Source: Diaphorobacter sp. HDW4A
GTDB lineage: Bacteria > Pseudomonadota > Gammaproteobacteria > Burkholderiales > Burkholderiaceae_C
Assembly (NCBI RefSeq): GCF_011305995.1
Contig: NZ_CP049910.1
Span: forward strand, 3,286,001-3,350,000
Reading direction: 5' to 3'
Length of the DNA: 64,000 nt
Made by a program: the position numbers and the translations under genes
Notes under the pieces: model-generated
Databases searched by the model: none
The model's input: the letters and a program-made list of their open reading frames with translations, nothing else
Told to the model about the DNA's origin: nothing
Shown: piece by piece, positions 37,027 through 44,686 of the stretch
Position numbering within the stretch: the first letter of the stretch is position 1
Layout: every line of letters begins with the position of its first letter

Positions 37027-38718
37027 TTAGAGGCCCTTGGCGTCCGCGTCCTTCAAGGTCTTGGCGATCCATGCCATGGCTTCGGGCACGTCGTAGTTGC
37101 CCGCGTGCGGCTGGTCCCAGGCAAGGCGGTAGTTCAGGTCGCTCACGTCGGCATCGGCCTTGAGCGCGCGCGCCAGATTCACCGACACGACGAAGGCCGT
37201 GTCGCGATCGCGCGAGCCGTGGCGCACATACCAGTACGGCGCGGTCTTGGCGGCGCTTCCGATGTAGTTCATCGGATTGACCAGCTTGACCTGCGTGGTC
37301 ACCAGCGTGGATGCGGCGAGGAACTGCGCCCAGGTCTGCTTGGTGTCGTCCAGCCCCGTTCCGTCGCCCGCCTTGTCGTTGTGCGTCCAGCCGTAGTCGG
37401 TGAAGTTGGAATACACCTGCGCAGTGGTGCCGAACAGCGAGGACTCGCCCGACGACGCAGTGATCGCCATGCCGCTCTGGTCGAACGACGGCGCGTTCTT
37501 GAGCTTGGCCTGGGTGACGACGAACTTCAAATACTTCGTCATGTCGATCGACAGCACCTTGCCCGCCGCGTTGTCCACCGTGAGCCAGTCGTTGGTGTAC
37601 TGGCCGGTCTGGCCCTGGCTGGTGTAGGTCATCACCTCGCCGAGATTGGGAATCGTCTTGCCCGCGGCCATATAGGTTTCGGCCGAACGGATCACCTCGG
37701 CCTTCACCTCATCGAGCATGTTGTCGGCCGTGAGCGCTGCGCCTGCGGAGTTCTTGAGATTGAGTGACTTCTGGTAGTCCGCGAACTTCGCCATCAGCTC
37801 GGCGGAGCCCGCTGGGTTGGGGTTCTGGCTGACCGTGACCCGTGTGCCGAGCACGTTGAACATCCATTCGTAGAGGATGTCGGCGTTGCCTAGATCGGTG
37901 ATCGGGCAGTAGGCGTTGATCGCGAGCACATCGTCGGCCAGCGTGCTCTTGCCAGATGCGTCGATGCCCGCCGCACCGGCCTCGGCCAGATAGCTGTAGT
38001 AGTCGGCGCTGTTGCCCGACGAACCGAGAATCGACGACAGCCCGCCGCCGCCGCTCGTACCGTTGACCACGATGCGCTTGGCGCTGCCGGGCATCAGCGA
38101 ATCGTTGAGCCGCAGATAGCGCACGGCGGCCTTGGCGTCCACCACCACCGAGGGCGACTTACCAGGATACTTGCCATCCGCACCCACCACATTGCGGCTG
38201 CGCGTGGCCACGTCGATGTAGACATAACCGGCCTTGAGCGCCGCGCCCACGTTGCTCGCGCTGCTGTCGAACGTGGCGCCATCCTTCACGCTGGCCTTGA
38301 TGTAGCTGTGCATCCAGCCCGCGTTGTTCACGGCGAAGTAGATGCCCGTCTTCTGATCACTCGCGGCGCTCTCGGGCACGAAGATGTTCATGCTCTGGTA
38401 GCCGCATTTCGTATTGCTGATGGTGACCGTCTGGCCGAGCGCGGTCTGCGTCGCGGCCATCTCCGTCGGCTTGGCGACGTAGCAGACTTCCGGGTACCAG
38501 CGCACGGGCACCTTGGTGCCGTCGACGGTGACGTTGATCGTGGTGTACTTGGCCGCATCGAACTTGAGCGCCGCGTCGTTCACGCCCACCGCCGCGTCGT
38601 CGCCACCACCGCAGGCCGCAAGGCCCAGCGCGATGACACTGCACGCGGCCAAGGCAAGCACGCCCTTGGCAAAACGGGGAGTGGTGCAATTCAGCGTGTA
38701 CTTCTTCAGCATCGTCAT
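37027..38718 (-). CDS. Tannase (subtype B-like), lipoprotein
   Basis: This tannin acyl hydrolase releases gallate from gallotannins and gallate esters. It is an alpha/beta hydrolase of 563 aa with a lipoprotein signal ending A-L-G-L-A-A-C36. The nucleophile is Ser222 in G-T-S-G-G-G, and the remaining triad is Asp506 (H-G-S-R-D-R-D) and His538 (H-A-G-N-Y-D); the 32-residue Asp-His spacing equals that recalled for Lactobacillus plantarum tannase. Feruloyl esterase or another aryl esterase is the alternative, but gallate dioxygenase directly downstream supports tannase. AGGAG lies before the first ATG. Confidence 0.88.
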   Translation of the reverse strand: MTMLKKYTLNCTTPRFAKGVLALAACSVIALGLAACGGGDDAAVGVNDAALKFDAAKYTTINVTVDGTKVPVRWYPEVCYVAKPTEMAATQTALGQTVTISNTKCGYQSMNIFVPESAASDQKTGIYFAVNNAGWMHSYIKASVKDGATFDSSASNVGAALKAGYVYIDVATRSRNVVGADGKYPGKSPSVVVDAKAAVRYLRLNDSLMPGSAKRIVVNGTSGGGGLSSILGSSGNSADYYSYLAEAGAAGIDASGKSTLADDVLAINAYCPITDLGNADILYEWMFNVLGTRVTVSQNPNPAGSAELMAKFADYQKSLNLKNSAGAALTADNMLDEVKAEVIRSAETYMAAGKTIPNLGEVMTYTSQGQTGQYTNDWLTVDNAAGKVLSIDMTKYLKFVVTQAKLKNAPSFDQSGMAITASSGESSLFGTTAQVYSNFTDYGWTHNDKAGDGTGLDDTKQTWAQFLAASTLVTTQVKLVNPMNYIGSAAKTAPYWYVRHGSRDRDTAFVVSVNLARALKADADVSDLNYRLAWDQPHAGNYDVPEAMAWIAKTLKDADAKGL

Positions 38719-38823
38719 CGTTGTCTCCTTTGTTGTGTGTGCGCTTTTTTCGGGACGAGTCTTCCCCCGGGCGTGCGCACAGGCGCTCGCCCTGTTCGGG
38801 TCAGTTCTGAAAGTAGGGGCGGT

Positions 38824-39861
38824 TTAAGGCGTGGTCTTGGCCGCCTGCTTGGCGATCAGCGATTTGGCGTCGTCCAGCATCTTCTTGCCGTCGAGTCCCT
38901 TGCCGCTCATGTCCTTGATCCAGTCAGCCGAGAGCTTGTCGCCGAGCTTCTGCCAGGTCGCGAGCTCCGTCGCGGCGATCACGTTGGTCGTGTTGTTGGC
39001 GGTGAGCTTCTTGCCCTCCGCATCGGCCTGCACGAAGGCCTTGCCGATCTGGCCGGAAAGCGCTTCGCCGCTGTTCGCGTCGATGACCTTCTTGAGGTCG
39101 GGCGGGAGCGATTCGTACTTGGCCTTGTTCATCGCGAAGAGGAAGGTCGAGGTGTAGAACGCGGCCGCGGCGGGATCGGTCTCGGAGTGGTACTTGACCA
39201 GTTCCTGGATCTTCACAGAAGGCACGACTTCATACGGTACGACCGCGCCATCGATCACGCCCTTGGAGAGCGCGTCGCCCACCTGCGGCACCGGCATGCT
39301 GACCGGCGTGGCGCCGAGCATCGCGATGAACTTGTTGGTCAGGCGCGTGGGCGCCCGCATCTTCAGGCCACGCAGATCGGCCATGGTCTTGACCGGCTTG
39401 CCTGTCATGTGGAACACGCCGGGGCCATGCACGTGGAAGGCCAGCGGGTGCACGTCCTTGAACTCCTTCTGGCTGTGAATCTGCGCGTACTCCCAGAGCG
39501 CGCGGCTCGTGGCCTCAGGCTTCTGCATCATGAAGGGCAACTCGAAGGCCTCGAGGCTCGGGAAGCGGCCCGCCGTGTAGCCCGGCAGCGTCCACACCAC
39601 GTCGGCCACGCCATCACGTACCTGATCGAAGAGCTGCGGCGGCGTGCCGCCCAACTGCATCGACGGGTAGATCTGGCACTTCATCTTGTTGTTCGATTCC
39701 TTGGCGATCTTCTCGCACCAAGGCTGAATGAACAGCGTGCTCGCATAAGACGTCTGCGGCAGATGGAAGTGGACCTTGAGCGTCACGTCCTGCGCCTGGG
39801 CGGGCGCTGCCAAGCTCGCGATGGCGAGGGTACAGGCCGTGAGTGCCATTTTGAATTGCAT
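38824..39861 (-). CDS. TRAP transporter substrate-binding protein (DctP family)
   Basis: This is the periplasmic receptor of a TRAP uptake system, 345 aa. The signal peptide ends A-P-A-Q-A-Q. LKMRAPTRLTNKFIAMLGATPVSMPVPQVGDALSKGVIDGAV is the ligand-contact region, with the conserved arginine that clamps a carboxylate. AAGGAGA lies before the ATG. It is encoded between the membrane subunits and the tannase gene. Gallate or a related aromatic carboxylate is the inferred ligand. Confidence 0.92.
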   Translation of the reverse strand: MQFKMALTACTLAIASLAAPAQAQDVTLKVHFHLPQTSYASTLFIQPWCEKIAKESNNKMKCQIYPSMQLGGTPPQLFDQVRDGVADVVWTLPGYTAGRFPSLEAFELPFMMQKPEATSRALWEYAQIHSQKEFKDVHPLAFHVHGPGVFHMTGKPVKTMADLRGLKMRAPTRLTNKFIAMLGATPVSMPVPQVGDALSKGVIDGAVVPYEVVPSVKIQELVKYHSETDPAAAAFYTSTFLFAMNKAKYESLPPDLKKVIDANSGEALSGQIGKAFVQADAEGKKLTANNTTNVIAATELATWQKLGDKLSADWIKDMSGKGLDGKKMLDDAKSLIAKQAAKTTP

Positions 39862-39902
39862 GGTCAGTCTCCTTGTTGTGTAGGTTTAGGTCTAGGGTCT
39901 GT

Positions 39903-41225
39903 TCAGGTGAGCAGATGCACCAGCCACAGCGCCGTGGTGGGAAACACGATGAGCAATGCAAGCCGCATCGCATCGGTGATGAGAAAGGGAACCACGCCTT
40001 TGTAGGTCTCAACCATGGGCACGTCACGCGCCAGGCCGTTCATGATGTAGACGTTCAAGCCGACCGGCGGGAAGATCATGCCGATCTCGCAGACGGTGAG
40101 GATCAGGATGCCGAACCACAGCGCCTTGTCGCCCACCGAGAGGCCGAAGAAGTCCATGCCCATGATCACCGGAAACAGCGTCGGCACGGTCAAGAGGATC
40201 ATGCTCATCTCGTCCATCACGCAGCCGAGCAGCACGTAGAACAGCATCACGCCGGTGAGCACAAGCAGTGGCGAGATCTGCAGATGGCCGACCAGTTCGG
40301 CCAGTTGCGACGGCAGTTGCGAGAGCGCCAGCGCCGCGTTGATCATGTCCGCGCCGATGAAGATCAGAAAAATCATGCCGCTGGTCTGCGCCGTGGTGCG
40401 CACGGCCGCAACGAACTTGCTGCGGTTCAGCTCACCACGGAACAGCGTGATCGCACAGGTCATCACATTGCCGATGGCCGCGCCCTCGGTCGCCGTGAAG
40501 AGGCCGCCGTAGATGCCGCCGAACACCACCGCGAAGATCGCGAGGATCGGCCAGACCTTGGCTGCCGCCTTGAGCACTTCACGTGCAGAAATCGCCTGCG
40601 CCGCAGGGGCCTGTTCGGGGTGGATGCGCACCATCACCATGATCGCGATGATGTAGCCGAGCGCCGCGATCAGCGCGGGCACGTAGGCCGCCAGGAACAT
40701 CTTGGTGATGTTCTGCTCGGTGAGAATCGCGTAGACCATCAGCGTGACAGACGGCGGCAACAGCACACCCATGGTGCCGCCCGTCGCAAGTGCGGCGGTG
40801 GCAAGACGGCCCGAATAGCCGATGCGGCGCATCTGCGGATAGGCCACCTGGGCAATCGTCGCGGTGGTCGCCACGGTCGAACCCGAGATCGAACCGAACG
40901 CCGCGCAGGCCAGCACACCGGCCATCGCCATGCCGCCACGGAAGCGCCCGAGCAGCGCATTCGCAAAGTCGAACAGCGCCTTCGAGAGACCGCCCTGCAC
41001 GGCCACCGCGCCCATCAACATGAACAGCGGAATCACCGACAGGTCGTACACCGACACCCGGCCGTAGACCGCACCCTTCAAATGCGCAAGCAGCGGCAGC
41101 CATCCGGAAAGCGCCATGTACCCCAGGGCTCCGGGAATGAACATCGCCACCGCGATGGGCACGCGCACGGCCATCAACACCAGCATGCCGGCGAACATCG
41201 CCAAGCCAATCGACATCGTGCTCAT
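39903..41225 (-). CDS. TRAP transporter large permease (DctM family)
   Basis: This is the ~12-helix DctM subunit (440 aa) that carries substrate and sodium across the inner membrane. GSISGSTVATTATIAQVAYPQM, GGTMGVLLPPSVTLMVYAIL and the late IFPPVGLNVYIMNGL are signature segments. Its ATG overlaps the small-permease stop by four bases. It is the second gene of the operon. Confidence 0.93.
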   Translation of the reverse strand: MSTMSIGLAMFAGMLVLMAVRVPIAVAMFIPGALGYMALSGWLPLLAHLKGAVYGRVSVYDLSVIPLFMLMGAVAVQGGLSKALFDFANALLGRFRGGMAMAGVLACAAFGSISGSTVATTATIAQVAYPQMRRIGYSGRLATAALATGGTMGVLLPPSVTLMVYAILTEQNITKMFLAAYVPALIAALGYIIAIMVMVRIHPEQAPAAQAISAREVLKAAAKVWPILAIFAVVFGGIYGGLFTATEGAAIGNVMTCAITLFRGELNRSKFVAAVRTTAQTSGMIFLIFIGADMINAALALSQLPSQLAELVGHLQISPLLVLTGVMLFYVLLGCVMDEMSMILLTVPTLFPVIMGMDFFGLSVGDKALWFGILILTVCEIGMIFPPVGLNVYIMNGLARDVPMVETYKGVVPFLITDAMRLALLIVFPTTALWLVHLLT

Positions 41226-41752
41226 GCCTGCACCTCGTCATCCGCCTGCGCATCACCGCCGCGCAGCAGTTCGGTGAGCTGCACGATACCGATCAGCACG
41301 CACAGTGCGAGCCCCGGCAGCATCAGCACGTAGGGAATCCACAGCGGCAGATCCATCAGCATCGAGCGCTCCTGCGCCTCGCGAATATCGATGCCGCCAA
41401 CGGCCACGCGCCAGGTGACCAGCGCCAGCATCAGCGTGTAGAGCAACAGGCCGAAGGCATCCATCAGGCGCTGCGCAGATGCGCTCGCCTTGGTCGTGAA
41501 GAAGTCCACGATAATGTTGGCGCGGCGGAACTGCGTGTAGGGCAGGAACGAGGCCACCACCACCGCACAGCCAAGCTGCACCAGTTCGACGTCGCCAAGA
41601 ATGGGATGAGCGAAAAATGCGCGCCCGACGACGCTCACCGTGGTCATCAACGCCAGTGCCACCAACACCAAAGCCCCTATCGCAGCACTCGCATCGCAAA
41701 GCCACTCCAATCGGCGCATCGCAGGCGATGCATCCGCTTTTTGCTCTTCCAT
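41222..41752 (-). CDS. TRAP transporter small permease (DctQ family)
   Basis: This is the four-helix DctQ subunit (176 aa) that pairs with DctM. It has a short cytoplasmic N-terminus and the segment VGRAFFAHPILGDVELVQLGCAVVVASFLPYTQFRRANIIVDFF. AAAAGGAGA lies before the ATG. It is the first gene of the gallate operon, divergent from the LysR gene across a 174-base region that holds a T-N11-A palindrome. Confidence 0.92.
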   Translation of the reverse strand: MEEQKADASPAMRRLEWLCDASAAIGALVLVALALMTTVSVVGRAFFAHPILGDVELVQLGCAVVVASFLPYTQFRRANIIVDFFTTKASASAQRLMDAFGLLLYTLMLALVTWRVAVGGIDIREAQERSMLMDLPLWIPYVLMLPGLALCVLIGIVQLTELLRGGDAQADDEVQA

Positions 41753-41875
41753 TAACTCGTCTCCTTTTGACCTCTATCAGCGACGATTGTCACTGCCGCT
41801 CGTAAGCGTTTTTTGGAATGATCGGAGTCTAGAGAGCAAGGTTCACGCAAGTAAGATGTCCTGCCCCGATGCGCA

Positions 41876-41890
41876 ATAACTGGCGGTTAT
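41876..41890. promoter_or_regulatory. LysR-type T-N11-A operator candidate ATAACTGGCGGTTAT
   Basis: A perfect 5+5+5 inverted repeat between the divergent LysR gene and TRAP operon, 36 bases before the LysR start. The inner 13 bases fit T-N11-A exactly. It is the natural binding site for the adjacent regulator. Confidence 0.6.
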
Positions 41891-41926
41891 CACCCTCGCG
41901 CAAACCCTTACTGGAAGCCCCTCACA

Positions 41927-42832
41927 ATGAAACTCACGAACCTGCGAGCACTGGTGGCTGCCATCGAGGAAGGCAGCCTGCGATCGGCGGGAAAACGCCT
42001 CGGAATATCGCAGCCCGCGCTCACCAAATTGATACGCGAACTCGAGCGTGAGTTATCGACCACACTGCTGCATCGATCCACCACCGGCGTGGTCGCAACG
42101 GCGCAAGGGCTTGTGATGTACGAGCGCGCAATCGCCGCAGATCGCGAACTCGTGCAGGCAGTCGAGCAAATCCGCCAGCTCGACGGCCACATGTCGGGCT
42201 CGCTCACCATCGGCGCAGTGCCGCTTGCGGTAATGCTGCTCGTGCCCGAGACGCTGCGCACCTTTGGCAGCGCGTTCCCGGACATCAAGCTGCGCATCAT
42301 CGAGGAGCTTTACATCGCGCAGCTCACGCGCCTGCGCAAGGGCGAGGTCGACATCGCGCTCGGCCCCTTGCCCAATGATCTACCGGCCGGTGAATTCGCG
42401 GTGGAGACGCTGATGCCCATCACCATGGTCGTCGTCGTGCGCAAGGGCAACCCGCTCGCACGTGCCAAGCGCCTGGCCGATCTGGCCGATGCGCCCTGGG
42501 TCTACACCGGCGCGCCGCCCGACTCCGGCTACGCCAAGACGCTGTTCGAGCAGCACGGCCTCGCGCCGCCGCCTGCGGGCGCGCTGGTCAATTCAACGCT
42601 CGGCCTGCTGTCCATCATCACCAGCGGCAACTGCGTCGGCCTGCTACCCCAGCAGATCGCGCTGCATCCACTCGCCTCGCAGTACATCGACATCATCACG
42701 CTCAAGGAAGGTCCACTCGTGCTGACACTCGGCGCCCTTGCGCGTGCCGATTCGCACCTCAAACCTAGCGTGCGTCACTTCATGGCACATCTGCATCGCG
42801 CCGCACATCATCTAACCAAGGCAAGCCCCTGA
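41927..42832 (+). CDS. LysR-family regulator of the tannin/gallate operon
   Basis: This is a LysR regulator of 301 aa. The helix-turn-helix G-S-L-R-S-A-G-K-R-L-G-I-S-Q-P-A-L-T-K-L-I-R-E-L is followed by a ligand domain. By position it is the likely gallate-responsive activator (a GalR equivalent) of the divergent operon. It may also regulate itself through the T-N11-A palindrome upstream. GalR identity is inferred from context only. Confidence 0.92.
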   Translation: MKLTNLRALVAAIEEGSLRSAGKRLGISQPALTKLIRELERELSTTLLHRSTTGVVATAQGLVMYERAIAADRELVQAVEQIRQLDGHMSGSLTIGAVPLAVMLLVPETLRTFGSAFPDIKLRIIEELYIAQLTRLRKGEVDIALGPLPNDLPAGEFAVETLMPITMVVVVRKGNPLARAKRLADLADAPWVYTGAPPDSGYAKTLFEQHGLAPPPAGALVNSTLGLLSIITSGNCVGLLPQQIALHPLASQYIDIITLKEGPLVLTLGALARADSHLKPSVRHFMAHLHRAAHHLTKASP

Positions 42833-42922
42833 TCGCCAACACCGTCGCGCATGACTACGCCTCAAAGGCGGGCTGGGCGACATAAAACTGCATAGTTCTC
42901 ATAAAGCCACCTTGTCGCAAAA

Positions 42923-42961
42923 GCTACCAAACTTGTAGCAATTTTGATTCCACGCTATATT
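42923..42961 (+). promoter_or_regulatory. Promoter with overlapping inverted repeat, upstream of winged-helix regulator
   Basis: TTGTAG (42933-42938) and TATATT (42956-42961) are 17 bases apart. The inverted repeat GCTAC-N7-GTAGC (42923-42939) covers the -35. This is the geometry of a repressed, possibly autoregulated promoter. Confidence 0.45.
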
Positions 42962-43041
42962 GATGCCGTTTTCGCCAACCGCCCAGATGAACCTATCTGC
43001 TTCTCGGGCTGCTTTCATTTCATGCGTAAGGAGAAGCGCTC

Positions 43042-43500
43042 ATGAGCTCCAAGGACAACGCCGCCGTCAATCAGCTGTTCGAGCGACTCGAATGCCGTTA
43101 TGCGATGCGTGTGCTGTGGGCGCTGCGTGACGGCCACCCGCAGACTTTTCGTCTGCTGCAGGACAGCGTGGGCGGCATCACCCCCAACACGCTGAACACC
43201 CGCATCAAGGAACTGCGCGAAGCCAGCCTGCTCGACCATGGCAGCGACGGCTACACCGTCACCCCGCTCGGTCAGGATCTGCTCAAGCGCCTGTCGGACG
43301 TGCAACCCTTCGCCCTGCGTTGGGCCGCCACCCACCCGCGCAAAGTCACCGTGCGCGCATCATCAGCCAGCCCTGCACCTGCTGCTCCGGCCCAGACACC
43401 CGCTACCGCAGCGACCACTCCATTGGGTGATCCTTGGCCAGGCACCAACGTGCCCTCGGCCTCATCCGGCAGTTCTACTTCCGGCGAGCTGGACGACTGA
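43042..43500 (+). CDS. Winged helix-turn-helix regulator, HxlR-like
   Basis: This is a 152-aa protein whose first ~100 residues form an HxlR-type winged helix (CRYAMRVLWALRDGHPQTFRLLQDSV, NTLNTRIKELREASLL, YTVTPLGQDLLKRL). HxlR proteins often respond to aldehydes or redox state through cysteines; only one Cys is present here. The last ~50 residues are Pro/Ala/Ser/Thr-rich and unlikely to fold. AAGGAGAA lies before the ATG, and a terminator follows, so it is a single-gene unit. Confidence 0.87.
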   Translation: MSSKDNAAVNQLFERLECRYAMRVLWALRDGHPQTFRLLQDSVGGITPNTLNTRIKELREASLLDHGSDGYTVTPLGQDLLKRLSDVQPFALRWAATHPRKVTVRASSASPAPAAPAQTPATAATTPLGDPWPGTNVPSASSGSSTSGELDD

Positions 43501-43532
43501 CCGCCTGCATTCCCGCCCAAAACCACACCACC

Positions 43533-43566
43533 AACCCGCGCCCGTTCGCGGGTTTTGTGTTTTTTG
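43533..43566 (+). terminator. Rho-independent terminator after the winged-helix gene
   Basis: AACCCGCG pairs with CGCGGGTT around a six-base loop and is followed by a T-rich tract interrupted by two G residues. Confidence 0.85.
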
Positions 43567-43654
43567 GCACTATGCTTGCCGCATCGCCGTCCTCGGCCCG
43601 CTCAAGTGGACCCATGACGCAGCGATTTCCCATTCCATCCAAAGGACTCTCTCC

Positions 43655-44014
43655 ATGACGTTCACCACCACCCCTTCCGGCCTGCAGTTCCAGGACACCG
43701 TCGTCGGCGAAGGCGCCGAAGCCAAGGCAGGCGCTTCCGTGCGCGTGCACTACACCGGCTGGCTCTACAACGATGGCCAGCAAGGCGCCAAGTTCGACTC
43801 CAGCCGTGATCGCAACGATCCCTTTGAATTCCCACTGGGTTCCGGCATGGTCATCAAGGGCTGGGACGAAGGCGTGCAAGGCATGAAGATCGGCGGCCAG
43901 CGCACCCTGCTGATCCCCGCAGCCCTCGGCTACGGCGCACGCGGCGCAGGCGGCGTGATCCCTCCGAACGCAACACTGAAGTTCGACGTGGAACTGCTGG
44001 GTGTGGGCGGCTGA
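43655..44014 (+). CDS. FKBP-type peptidyl-prolyl cis-trans isomerase
   Basis: This is a single-domain FKBP of 119 aa without signal peptide, so it is a cytoplasmic prolyl isomerase/chaperone. V-R-V-H-Y-T-G-W-L, F-D-S-S, GSGMVIKGWDEGVQGMKIGG and ALGYGARGAGGVIPPNATLKFDVELL carry the active-site aromatic and hydrophobic residues. AAAGGA lies before the ATG; a much longer in-frame reading upstream overlaps the previous gene and is rejected. A terminator follows. Confidence 0.95.
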   Translation: MTFTTTPSGLQFQDTVVGEGAEAKAGASVRVHYTGWLYNDGQQGAKFDSSRDRNDPFEFPLGSGMVIKGWDEGVQGMKIGGQRTLLIPAALGYGARGAGGVIPPNATLKFDVELLGVGG

Positions 44015-44042
44015 TCGAGTTTCAGATCTGCCGACGATGAAG

Positions 44043-44067
44043 AACGCGCCTCATGGGCGCGTTTTTT
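44043..44067 (+). terminator. Rho-independent terminator after the FKBP gene
   Basis: AACGCGCC pairs with GGCGCGTT around TCATG, followed by a T-run. Confidence 0.9.
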
Positions 44068-44110
44068 GTTGATCGGACGGCTCAGTAGCCCACCGTCTCG
44101 GGAGGTCGGA

Positions 44111-44584
44111 TCACCCGTTGAGCGCCTGCTCCAGCCGCGCGTACTTGGCATCCCCCACCGCCGCACGGATCTTGGGAGCAAGGGCCAAAAGCTCGCGGTA
44201 GCCGCCTGCGGCTTCGACGGCGAGGGTCAGCGGCAGGCCGCGCAGGCCGAGGCCAGAGGTCAATTCAGTGGCAATGCGGTAAGCGTCCTGATAGCGATCG
44301 CTGGAGCTTCGCAAGCTCTCGGTGCCAAAACCGCTGGGGGTTGCTGCGGTCGGGGTATTGGTCGACGCTGCTGCGGCAGTCGTCGCGGGCTCGAGCAGTC
44401 CCTGATCGACCATGCCCTGCACATCTTGAGCAGTGATGCCCATGGGGGCGGTGGCTTCGAGCACCTGCGCGAGGGTGCGTTTTCCGTCAAACAAAATGAA
44501 GGCGGACCGTTGGCGAGGGGCCAACGACGCGTGTCGCTCCTTGAGCGCTTGTTGACCCGCTTGCGTCTTCACGTAAATCATCAC
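44111..44584 (-). CDS. Conserved protein of unknown function
   Basis: I do not recognise a characterised family for this 157-aa protein. The N-terminus (Y-V-K-T-Q-A-G-Q-Q-A-L-K-E-R...P-R-Q-R-S-A-F-I-L-F-D-G-K-R-T-L) and the following helix pair suggest a small winged-helix-like domain. A Thr/Ala-rich linker and a helical C-terminal part follow. Similar short proteins occur in Comamonadaceae as far as I recall, but that is memory only. It lies between the FKBP terminator and the symporter gene and has no signal peptide or membrane helix. Confidence 0.7.
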   Translation of the reverse strand: MMIYVKTQAGQQALKERHASLAPRQRSAFILFDGKRTLAQVLEATAPMGITAQDVQGMVDQGLLEPATTAAAASTNTPTAATPSGFGTESLRSSSDRYQDAYRIATELTSGLGLRGLPLTLAVEAAGGYRELLALAPKIRAAVGDAKYARLEQALNG

Positions 44585-44686
44585 TCACCTCACATCCGGG
44601 TCGTTGAATTCAGATCCGACCATCTCAAATGTTAATTTGATTGCCTATCGGGAATGCCCGAGGGATGGCAAAGATTTATTCTCTCG

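Noticed and set aside
35650..37767. 705-codon plus-strand frame
   Set aside because: Antisense to the gallate dioxygenase and tannase genes, with no domain and no ribosome-binding site.
39873..41333. 486-codon plus-strand frame
   Set aside because: Antisense to the TRAP permease genes; extreme Arg/His content.
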